Of a stretch of 64,000 nucleotides of DNA, positions 22,680 to 32,361 are shown piece after piece. The notes under the pieces are model-generated. The model did not search any database and was not told the origin of the DNA. It was given only the letters and a program-made list of their open reading frames with translations. The stretch is from Trachythela sp. YZ-2020 (taxonomy: Eukaryota > Cnidaria > Anthozoa > Malacalcyonacea > Clavulariidae), in NCBI GenBank assembly GCA_016169945.1, contig JADLSH010000216.1, forward strand, positions 464,501 through 528,500, in the 5' to 3' direction. The position numbers were made by a program, and so were the translations under genes. How positions within the stretch are numbered: the first letter of the stretch is position 1; each line of letters begins with the position of its first letter.

Positions 22680-22751
22680 GTAGGAAAACTTTCACATGTG
22701 AAAATTATCTTCTCAGTGTTTTCATTGGTCAAACGATTTTTGTCACGTGTA

Positions 22752-23260
22752 CACAGGGTGCAGAGGAGTCAATTTCGATTAGAAAAATAACCCATTACCT
22801 TGTCGATTATAATCTTTGATAGTCGTCATAAAATTAGTGAAATATAATACAATTATCATATAAAAACACATAAAATATACACTTGTCGTCGAAATGGTAA
22901 ATCGTACTTAATGTTACTTCATGTAACATCAACCAAAATTAATGTACTCCGCTGTCTTGCATTACTGTGGACTCGCGCTTCCCGGAATGATTGGCTTACA
23001 ATAAATATTTTATATTCGTCGCCCTTCGGGCGATGTTCGTTACTTTCGGAGAATACGAGTCTGCAGTAATGCGGGCAGCGGAGTATTTATATATTTTGGA
23101 AATATTTTTTATTATTTTGGTTTGTTTTTGTTGATTTTCCTGACTTTAAGACATGTTTACTGTATGTATTGGAATTTTATCGTACTCTGCTATCAAAGAT
23201 TATAATCAACAAGGTAATAGGTTATTTTTCTAATCGAAATTGACTCCTCTGCACCCTGTG
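22752..23260. mobile_element. Foldback element with 6-bp target duplication, CACAGGGTGCAGAGG ends
   Basis: The 71-bp inverted repeats differ at about two positions. The 6-mer CGTGTA flanks both ends (22746-22751, 23261-23266). The unit 2 copy near 45965 lacks the element, so insertion followed the tandem duplication. The interior contains a CGCCCTTCGGGCG hairpin and no open frame of note. Confidence 0.9.
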
Positions 23261-23266
23261 CGTGTA

Positions 23267-23958
23267 GAGAAAGATCGTCTCAGTGTTTTGATTGGCTGGT
23301 GTTGCACAAACTATTATTGATTAAAAAGTCATTATTGACAAACATCTAAATTATTCGAATACCTAAGAGAAGTGATTTGTGGAAAGGATATAGTTCTGAA
23401 CTTCCCCAAAAAAATTACGATTATCTACACAAGTCCTCATTACCATTACGAATATAGAACTTTCATTCCATCGCTCTTTTCCGACCATCTAGCTTCCACC
23501 ACATACTTGCTGGGAGAGCTCGAGGCAAGAAACAATTAACAATTATTGAATGAGGTTGAGCGTGATATGCATGAAGAATTGAGCTGAAGTTGTGTTGCCT
23601 AGCTGCCGAAGCCGTGTGAGCTAATTCTTTATATCATGAGAAAACTGAATAAATTCAAAAATTGTTTTATTATTTAAAAGATATAAAGACATCAAGAAAG
23701 ATCATAAAGAAATCTTGAGTGAGAGACTCTTTCAAAATAATGAGTGACGAGTTCAATCTTTTCAAGTGTGTGTCTGTGTGATGGTAAAAAAAATATTTCA
23801 GAGCCTTTCGTCGCTGTTTTGGTTTCTTTTTATTGTCTATTCTTCATTCCATTGATCAATGGTCGAAGGAAAAATAATTGTCTAAATCTCAATGCTCGAC
23901 ATGAAAAGGAGCAAATATTTTCGCATATATATAAACATAATCACGTATTTTAGAGTTA
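23267..23958. other. Downstream flank with an exon-1-like segment
   Basis: 23640-23770 resembles the region before the secreted-peptide ORF at 63440 (shared ATTGTTTTATTATTTAAAAG and AATAATGA start context). A matching segment lies at 46300-46430. The reading frame after this ATG (MSDEFNLFKCVSV) stops at once, so it is at best a relic. Confidence 0.4.
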
Positions 23959-24385
23959 TTATTATTATTATTATTATTTCATCTTATTTACATACAAGCA
24001 ACGGTAGCCCTTCAGCAAAATAATTAGCTGATTTCCAAGGGGCCGTTAACTAATGAAACTACTAATAAAAATATATATATAAAAATTTTACACACTAACA
24101 ATAACATGCAAATATACTTATTTAAGCAAGCAATAATCCCACCCAAACCCATATTGTACAATATTAAAAAAAGTTAATTAAGTTTCACTGTCTCGAAGCA
24201 GAGTCTTAAATCTTGGTAGTGATATACCATTTTATTATTTTTTTGCGGTCCTAATTCATATTCTAGGGTTTCCTACAATCTGATTGGCTACGCGAGCGGT
24301 CCGTATGAGGCCGTATGGACCGCGCGAGATTTAAATCCATAGAGCCAATGTTTTTGTTTTTAAAATTATATTTAAAAAAATAAAA

Positions 24386-24450
24386 ATATTATTTACCGGC
24401 TTGGTCGGTCCGTATAGGTATTTCCCTATACGGACCTTGGTAAATAACAT
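24386..24450. repeat. Nested hairpin in the truncated LINE
   Basis: TTATTTACC..CGGTCCGTATAGG is followed by TATTTCCC and the complement CCTATACGGACC..GGTAAATAA. A related CGGTCCGTATGAGGCCGTATGGACCG palindrome lies just to the left at about 24297-24322. It is probably part of one small foldback insertion. Confidence 0.6.
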
Positions 24451-24604
24451 ATATATATTTAAGTTCCGTCGGTAATTCGTTCCAAATCTTTGCGCCTGAA
24501 TAGCCAATGCTTTTTTTAAGAAAATTAGTTTTAGGTTTTTCAAGAGAATAATCACAATTATTATTGCATAAATTATAATTTTGATTATTTTTCACTTTAA
24601 ACAT
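24389..24604 (-). pseudogene. LINE reverse transcriptase C-terminal end fragment
   Basis: The frame reads YSLEKPKTNFLKKSIGYSGA then KIWNELPTELK, the classic end of L2/CR1-type ORF2 proteins (R/K-T-x-F-K-K-S-x-x-Y-x-G-A-x-x-W-N-x-L-P). It is cut by the nested insertion of the CGGTCCGTAT hairpin. Confidence 0.7.
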
Positions 24605-24663
24605 ATTTTACTTTCCATTCCACTAGTTCTTTCCATTTAATACTAGTTATTTAATACGAGTTA

Positions 24664-25305
24664 ATACTATCTGACTGCAAAACAGATAGTTAGAAGGTAT
24701 ATATAGACAAGTTAAGACTTTTACACAACATGCCCCTGGACAATTTTCCCACTAACTTCCAGACGAAGGGTCTTCGCTCGAAACGTCGAAGTTCTCATTG
24801 TATTTTTCAGGTAGTTTTACACAACAGTCAACCGCCGTATTTGCTATACTCTACCCACACTGGCACCGCACGTCCGAGATATTTTCCTAAAATTGTAAGT
24901 TTAAAGTCGCATCATATTATTTTTGGACATTTTGCCTAAATATCTTTACATCAAATTTCTACCAATAAATATTCAACTTTGTCGACTATATCTTGAAATA
25001 ATTCAGCATTTCGTCTCATCAATATTCAGCACACATCACTGAGCAAGTATACAATTTAAGCATGCATGTTCGGTTAAGATGGCCGCAATTTCCGATCGTA
25101 TATCAGAGTGAGAGAATATAAGTTAATTATTTTCATTATATGTAGTGTCCTATATTTCGTGGTAAATAAACAAAATTGAGGGATGTAGTTTTATTTGCTC
25201 ATTGCTCCAATACATATAATTGGCTACACTTCTGAATTTGACCACTATATCGGCTGCCCCTTAAGTTCTCAAATGAAACCCGCCAATAAAGTCGCTGGCG
25301 ATACT
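24664..25305. other. Duplicated non-coding stretch with one arm of a hairpin repeat
   Basis: This matches 47790-48385. 24775-24850 is one arm of the GAAACGTCGAAGTTCTCATT hairpin that is complete at 47710-47880 in unit 2. No gene is seen. Confidence 0.5.
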
Positions 25306-25314
25306 CAAGAAACG

Positions 25315-26219
25315 GGGTGTGATTAAAAGGAGAGTTAAAATTGGAGAGTTAAATCGGAGAGTTAAGATTTCGGAGAGTTAAGTTCGAGCCACGCCCACTT
25401 TTGTGAACGACCACGCCCACTTTCTTAACTCTCCCGATGGTATATTTGAACTAACGTCAGAGAGTTAATTTTGATTTAACTCTATTGCTTAAAAAAATAA
25501 AAAGGAAGAGAGAGTTAACTTTGTCGTAACTCTCAAAATGCCAAAAAATGCTAAGCGAGAGAGTTAAGTTAGTTTTTCGAATAAAATAGTGATATACTGA
25601 TGTGACAATAGTGATAAAATACTAATAGGCAACATCCGAGTCAAACAAAGAGAGCATAGTATATATAAACAATTTGGCTACCCATTAATCTTTGCAGACC
25701 GCCCGTAAAAATTCCCGACCTCTTTCTCGGCTCGTATCTCAATAAATATTTACAATTATAAAACATGCTATACCTCTTTTGAAAGCCTATCGAATTACCT
25801 TTCAGTATTATATTCGACTTTTCAACAAACAGGCATGCAGCAGGGCATTGCCGCAAATAAAACATGTCAAAGTAAAACTTGCTCATGTTTAACTGCTTTG
25901 TTTGACTTTGCGGAAGAATGTGAGAGCCGGCACTGCCACAGGCACATGAAACTTGACAATAACTTGTACATAGTCATACTCATAGTCCTAGAATATAACA
26001 GATGTATATCACAGCCGTATATAATAACCGACTATACTATAGAAGCCCTTCCAGTGCGACAACGCAAATAATTTAGGACATATTGCCTAACGGACATTCA
26101 AAACTAGGCAATATTTTATCGTCGTTAGATAAGTTATGTGTCGTCGTTAGATAAGTTATGACAATTATGAATCGTTTGTGATCATCCTGACAATTTTAAC
26201 TCTCCTTTTAGTCGTTCCC
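25315..26219. mobile_element. Mutator-like non-autonomous element with 9-bp target duplication
   Basis: The left end GGGTGTGATTAAAAGGAGAG and right end CTCTCCTTTTAGTCGTTCCC are imperfect inverted repeats. The flanking 9-mer CAAGAAACG occurs at 25306-25314 and 26220-26228. Unit 2 has the empty site near 48382. A 9-bp duplication with G-starting ends is typical of Mutator-like elements. Next to the left end the word GGAGAGTTAA is repeated about four times, then ACGCCCACTTTC words follow. Open frames inside carry no transposase. Confidence 0.85.
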
Positions 26220-26228
26220 CAAGAAACG

Positions 26229-27107
26229 TTGCAAGGGCACAATAAGATACAAATAAACAAACAAATTCGACAGACGGATCGATGATAAATAAAGAACAAA
26301 TGAAAATTTGGAATATTATTTAATGGTGCTTAAGGCTGTTTTTCATTTAAATCGTATTGCACCGGAACGTAGCGTATCTCTTTGTTTCCTGAGCACTTAC
26401 GCTAGAACTTATAACTTTGACATGAAAGAAAATGCTACGGTAGGTTGCGATACATTTAATTTGAATAATGTAAACAGCCATTGCAGTTACAAATTCCAAT
26501 TTTAGATTATCAGTCTTTTTTACACACAAGTCTCAGTACTCCCCTTAAGGTTAATATCTACTAATTAAGAAATAGAAAACATTTTCCGTGTTTCTATACA
26601 CTTATAGAAACACGCGTATGAGTTTGGGAGAACGAGAAATAATTCAGTGGGAAAACGAGCCCGTAGGGTGAGTTTTTCCACGTTATTTCGAGTTCTCCCA
26701 CAAGTGTTTCTATAAGTGTATAGAAACACATGAAAAAATGTTTTCTATTTCTTTTATAATATAACTCAAACGACATTTTTAAACTCGATTAATTTACAAA
26801 TTCTCATTACGTACGCATGCTGACCTTTGCTCGTCAATTTCGCTGCAAGAAAACAACTCTGTTTGAAAATTAACAGTCAAAAATGTGCAAAAGCATTAAA
26901 ATTGTTTTTAAATAACATTCAAAGTTTTATAATTCGCATTGAATTTGTTTTTTTTATGATTTTAAATTTTGGCGGGAAAATTTCCGTGTTTCTATACAGT
27001 TACAGAAACACGCTTCTCGCCCAATCAGCACGCGCGTACTATAAATGTTATATTATAAATACCTATAGTTTCTTAAGAAAACTAGCTATTTTCGGCTCGT
27101 GCAAGTG
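26229..27107. other. Duplicated stretch with a foldback MITE and the empty target site of the Polinton-like element
   Basis: 26568-26755 is a foldback around CGTGTTTCTATACACTTATA and its complement. In unit 2 the 3986-bp element at 49117-53102 is inserted in the middle of this MITE, and here the site GGGAAAACGAGCCCGTAGGG near 26650 is empty. 26980-27025 carries another CCGTGTTTCTATACAGTTAC hairpin. Confidence 0.7.
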
Positions 27108-27316
27108 ATGTCACAACTCGTAATTGTTTTGCTTTTGCCAATTTGGGTTGCAAAAACCTAGACGATTTACCTCGGGAGCTCACCAACTACAACAACTGCT
27201 ACGTCTCGGATGACACAATGGTGAGGCATTTGCTGAACTTCTGTAAGTTATTGTACCCTGATCTCCTCGAGGGAAAATGTATTTTCCAAGTTAATGATCT
27301 TGGCGATTCATCGAAT
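27108..27316 (+). pseudogene. Putative secreted-protein gene start, truncated at the tandem-duplication junction
   Basis: The ATG at 27108 opens a hydrophobic signal-like stretch (MSQLVIVLLLPIWVAKT) that stops at TAG. A one-base frame change in the A-run gives a continuation (NLDDLPRELTNYNNCYVSDD, then NFCKLLYPDLLEGKCIFQV). The unit 2 copy (53564-53871) has the same break and runs on to 53871. Here the sequence switches at about 27317 to the start of unit 2, so the 3' part is lost. The family is unrecognised. Confidence 0.4.
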
Positions 27317-28775
27317 AAATTCTTCGTTAGGGCCTAAGCTCGAAACGCCGAAGTTCTTGTTGAACTTTTCTACAGATAGTGACCCGCAGCTTATCAAACA
27401 TATGTAAAATAGTATATAGCTCAAAGCAAAAATTTTAAAAAGCATTGTTTTCATTATGAGCCAATCATGAGAGAGCGATGGATCATGCGACTTCCGTTTG
27501 ACACACGAAATTGGTTCTACGGATAAATCGATTTTAAAGTGAGATTTATTCACTTCTAGACCGTCAAACTATGGCTTGCTGCCATCAACTTCGCCACGAA
27601 TGGCATCAAACGAAAGGGAAATCTATCTTTGTTTGTGCCAAGTTTCAGAGTCATTTGTGTTTTTTTGTATGGGCTACATGTGGTCATTTGTGGTTTTTAT
27701 TTTAACAACTTTATTGGAAAACAAGAACCCATGCGGCAAGAGTGCGAAGCGGGACCCAAAGACCCATGCGAGGCACTCTCCCGTAACTAATAGTAATATA
27801 AGTGAACATAGACATAAACATTCTCCAACTTACAATGCATGCTACCTTGCACGTGCAGGGATTAATAAGTTTCAAACTCAATGATTCACCTCTCAAAAAT
27901 TCATTATAGAAGCATTTGAATATCAGAGATAAGTTGCGCATTTGAAATTTTGACTGTATTTGACTCTGCATGTAAAACAGGTGTATGTTTTGGCCTTTGT
28001 TTCTATTTCTGATAGATGAAGCTAAATGAGTAGATGTGTGTCAATGCCAAAGGCAGCGGAAGCATCTCAAAAGTAGGGGGCACCGCCTAAAAGGGGCACC
28101 TATTAGTGGTATACCCTGTGTCATTTTGGGGGGGGTGTTAAATAATCCTGATGGTACAATATATAAGGAACAAGCATTGTAGGTGGGTCGGACGGGATTC
28201 CCTTGGTGAAATGTGGATTTCTAGTTGAGGCAACGTTTTTACCTAAACAGTTATAAGCACATGGATTTTGCCCATTGATTGGAATGGCCTTTAGTACTGG
28301 GATGCAACTAACGTCAAGTTATCGATAAAATTTATATCTTATTCTATGGAGGCAAGACTATTAAGTGACTGTCAGAAAGTCATTAGCTTCCATCAGTACT
28401 GTTTCCAATGAATGTTGTTATTGTGTTATGAATATAGAATATTATTGATCTACAGTTAGACTATTGTGTTGGATTTAAATAGTCACTTATGCTTCATATT
28501 TTTATTGAAATATATTATATATAGTGTAGGATATTTTGCATTGAACATGGGTATTCTGGGTATTTTGCCTCCTATACCTGCGCCTCTCATCGGACATAAA
28601 TATACCCAATGTCCTATGTCACCTGGGGGTGGGGAGAATGGGGATTAGTAGAGGAGATTTCCAAAAAAGCAGAAAAATTATCTTAGATCGTATTATCCCC
28701 TCAGATTCGCCTGCCGACAATTCATACTTAGTCGCTTGAAATTGCCTTAAGCCGCGCGCCTTAAATCTCTTGAAG

Positions 28776-29372
28776 GTTGCTCCCCACAATTTTTGAAATG
28801 TGGAAAATTTACGATTTAGATCAAACTTTTGAAATAATTTTTACTTGTTACAAAACAAAAATTGTATGACTTATGTTGAGCAACATTCTAAGAGCTGAAA
28901 ATTGTTTACAAAAATGACGTCATCACCGTTGCTATAGTAACAATGACGCTACAATATGGCCGATATTTTGTCTTTTGTCGCACTTTACTTTAAAAGAATT
29001 CTGTAGAGCCAAAAAATATTTATAACGAAAAATTATGTTTATTAATTTTTTAAAAATTTGGCTGTACAGATTTTTTTTTAAACTTGTTGACATGATCTAT
29101 TGTACTAGACAAAAATGTTTTATAAAATAAAAAATAGAGATAACCAGGCGATTTTTCGAGTAAAATGCGTTAAAACCTAAAATGTCGGCCATATTGAAAC
29201 GTCGTTGTTACCATAGCAACGATAATGACGTCATATTTGTGAACAATTTCCGACTCTTAGAATGTTGCTCAATATATGTAGTACAATTTTTGTTTGGTAA
29301 CAAGTAACAGTTCTTAAAAAAAATCAATCTAAATCATAAATTTACCATATTTCAAAAATTGTAGGGAGCCAT
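28776..29372. mobile_element. Foldback element with about 180-bp arms (complete copy)
   Basis: GGTTGCTCCCCACAATTTTT at the left is mirrored by AAAAATTGTAGGGAGCC at the right. Inside, GAGCAACATTCTAAGA, ATGACGTCAT and GTTGCTATAGTAAC are mirrored as well. Unit 1 has only the left arm (about 9045-9155), cut where its sequence jumps to the LINE flank, so unit 1 lost the rest by deletion. Confidence 0.75.
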
Positions 29373-30783
29373 CTTAAATCGCCTTAAGTCGCCTTAAATT
29401 GCCCTAAATCGTCTTAGCCAATTACAGCTAATAAGTCGAAGCCAATTTCATTCCTCAAAATTTCTTAAGTCTCTTAAAGTCCCAGCGACTTTAGGACCCG
29501 GAGTAGGCCTATAATACCTTACCTCCATAGCCAGCGGGCACCTCCAAACAGAGGTCAGCAAGTTTCAGTTCCAAGGTGTCCGTAGAATGTCCGTTATATG
29601 GAGGTTCGACTATATGTTGTTTAGTGTGAATAATCCTAATTTAATTTCTTCTTCAATCTATTCTATAATAGGCCAAGAAAGCATTTCCTAAACGAAATGC
29701 ACTCTTCTATTTTGTATGTGGTATATAAAAATATACTTGAGTATAAAAATTGATTAAACGAACACTAGTTTTATTGTGCTTTTTATAAGTTAAACGTGCA
29801 TGCATATGATTTAAAAATCCAATAGGCAATACTTTGGCTATACACACGTAAAAATCTCACATCTTGTCAACAAGATGTGTTCGCAACATGTATAGGCTTG
29901 CAGCAAGCTTGTCAACAATTGTAACATAATGCTGTTATTTTGTCCAGTTGCAACAAGGTTGTCACTCACAACTTGTTCACAACTTGTTGAATTGCAGGAC
30001 GATAACAAGTTGTTGGAACAATGTCGACAACCTTGTTTCAAGTTGCCAACAAGCCGATGACAATTTGTCAACAAGCTGGGAGCAAGCAGTGCAAACACAT
30101 CCTGATAAAAAGTTGTTGAAACAGCTTTGGTACGAAACTGCTGCAGATTTGTTATAACTTGTGCGTTTTTACGTCTGTATGTGGTGATCGCGACCAGAAT
30201 GTATCATTTTAAAGCGCAGACCTACAGTTCAAGGTCCGAACCTACTTGTTGACAATTTTACATGACAAGAATGGGGATTTGTACAAATATTATTGAACTA
30301 TGTGTAATTGGCACTTTAAAGTGCATATGAAGCGCATATCATTTTCTCATTTTATTTACTGTTAAAACTGAAAAGTAACGTCTTTTGAAGATTTTTGTTT
30401 GCGTGCTTCGTTGTCGAGATATTTCGACTTTTGATGAGAGATTACCTTTTTTGATACACCCTGTAGATATAATATGGAAGTATCTATGAAAGTATCGATC
30501 ATTTCCATAGCATTAGGTCGTTGGCGGTGGTCGAAAATTATTTCATTTCGTGGCACCACTATCGGCTCTGGGGAGTGGATCTTCTCTGTTTCGATGCGCA
30601 GTGCTATATGGGTGCTCATTACTCATTAGTTACCAAAACATACCGCTCTAGAAATATTCTTGCCAGTTCGCGAGAAATTTCACGTTAAAAATATTGGCGA
30701 CGTTGAATGCGAGTGTAAGAAATAGATAAGTGTACTGTCAGCCACCCCAAACCCACAACCCATGCATACAAACTTGATTCCTA
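29373..30783. other. Segment present only in unit 2
   Basis: 29373-29513 carries TTAAATCGCC words and an end AGTAGGCCT of the short AGGCCTGC family. 29520-29612 is a Tigger-like MITE fragment. 29860-30160 is the CAAGTTGT-rich repeat, inverted relative to 6930-7115. 30437-30463 is a lone mariner-type end (TTTTTTGATACACCCTGTA). No gene is seen. Confidence 0.5.
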
Positions 30784-31235
30784 GTGGATCTCTATAATGA
30801 GAACATTTCAGACAAATTTATAGAGCTGCATGTCCATCATAAATTCGCGCAAAAGAAATGTATGTGGTATTTTCTCGAAAGTAAAGACAATCCAAAACAG
30901 TGCAAGTTGTACAGGTCAGGAAGGATAAAATTGAAGGATTTTTTAAGGACTTTCCAGGCCATATGTCAGGAAATTCAAGGATCGAATATCTTTAGCGCTG
31001 AAGAGAAGGCGTTAGAAAGCTCACAAACTCGCGGATAGTCGCTAATGGATAGTCGCTAATGCTCGCAACGGATAGTCGCTAATGCTTACAAACTCGCATT
31101 ATATATCACTAATGTGATAGGTGCTCGTAGTGCTATCATCTAAAGTGCTATTTAAAGTACATTCCAAGCAAGTTACAGTTATATTGAAGTAAATATATCT
31201 AAATTGAGAATCGTCGAATATTGACGAATTTGGTT

Positions 31236-32361
31236 ATGTTAAATTTGGCTTGGACTGGCGATTTTGAATCGCTAAAGCTGTTTGTAAACGAATCTTTTAA
31301 TCTCGAAGGAAGTTGGTCTCATCCTGGAGGTGATAAAAAAGTATTTAAGTACGAAGATTCGGTAATCTCGTGGAGGAAAAATACAGGTTTGCTCAGTTTT
31401 GAAGGAGCAAGAGCGAAAGAATTTAAAAAAGTGATATGTAAACAAATATGTGAGGGCGACCTGATGTCTGTTGAAGCGTCCAAGCAAATCGTCCGAGCTA
31501 TTTGAGGACATAGAGAATATTAAACTCGGCCAGTCTATAAACGGAGAAGCAATTCAAGCAATGTCGGAGTCTTTGTTACAAATTACATCTGTTTTATCAC
31601 AATTTCAAGATTTTATGAGGGAAAACCAAGTCAATAAAGTCAATTCCGACGAATCTATCTCAGTGAAGTCAACAGTGGACATGAATATGAATGGTGCCGA
31701 TGATAATCATACCATTGTGCTAGAACAATCAATTGATTCAACTAAAGAAAACCTTGGGGACAGTTTGTCACAGCTAATTGCCATGCAGGATAATAGATCA
31801 ACACCAAGTATGAATGCATAATGTATTCATCAGGAAATTGAAGAAAACGAGATTGCATTTAATTTAAGTCAACCTTGTGGCGAGAAATCTCAAAGATCCT
31901 ATTCTCAGGTGGTATCATCTCAAACCAAAGCAAACAAATTTGGAGAAAAGTCTAACATCTGTAAAGGTCCAAACGTCGCTGCCTCTCAACTAGGCGGGTC
32001 TAGAGAGTCACCAGATAATGTTACAGACGGTTTTGTTGGGGTGGAGAGAAAGCGTAACAAGATTAAAAAACTTTTCTTATCCGGAATTAATGAGAATGTA
32101 AAGGAATATCAAATTCAGTCTTATTTAATTGAACGAAATATAACCCCTACCTACATCTCTGTTTTCCCTAGTCGACGTAAAGGAACATGTTCGGCAAAAG
32201 TTCATATTCCATCTACTGTAAGCTCATTAGTACAAGAGGATAATTTTTGGCCAGATTTTGTAAAGTGTACACTATGGCAACCAAAAAAGAAAGATGACAG
32301 TGAAACCACTGAGCGTAGAATTAAGATGACCCATGGGGGAAGTTATTCCACGTACGTTTAA
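31236..32361 (+). pseudogene. LINE ORF1, copy B, frameshift and in-frame stop
   Basis: It starts at ATG 31236. A deletion of 20 bases relative to copy A at about 31482 (short repeats flank the lost piece) shifts the frame. The TAA at 31819-31821 is the same as in copy A. The RRM-like C-terminal part (31909-32361) is unchanged from copy A and ends in the TAATG overlap with ORF2. Confidence 0.7.

Larger units (their letters stand above)
23959..24657 (-). mobile_element. 5'-truncated LINE (AAT-tailed), private to unit 1
   Basis: On the minus strand the element ends in a repeated AAT tail (plus strand ATT repeats at 23957-23980). It contains a reverse-transcriptase C-terminal fragment at 24389-24604. 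The 6-mer GAGTTA flanks it (23953-23958, 24658-24663). In unit 2 the same site near 46572 is uninterrupted. A nested hairpin insertion lies near 24256-24450. Confidence 0.8.
7120..27316 (+). repeat. Unit 1 of a large direct tandem duplication
   Basis: The unit begins near TAAATTCTTTATTCGTTAGGG and matches unit 2 (27317-53770) in order and orientation: the 7130-9160 flank, LINE, inverted gene units, MITE cluster, and the 26280-27310 block. The offset drifts from about 20.2 kb at the left end to 22.4 kb at 15 kb and 26.5 kb at the right end, because each unit has private insertions and deletions. By eye the shared parts are near-identical, so the duplication is recent. Confidence 0.85.
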
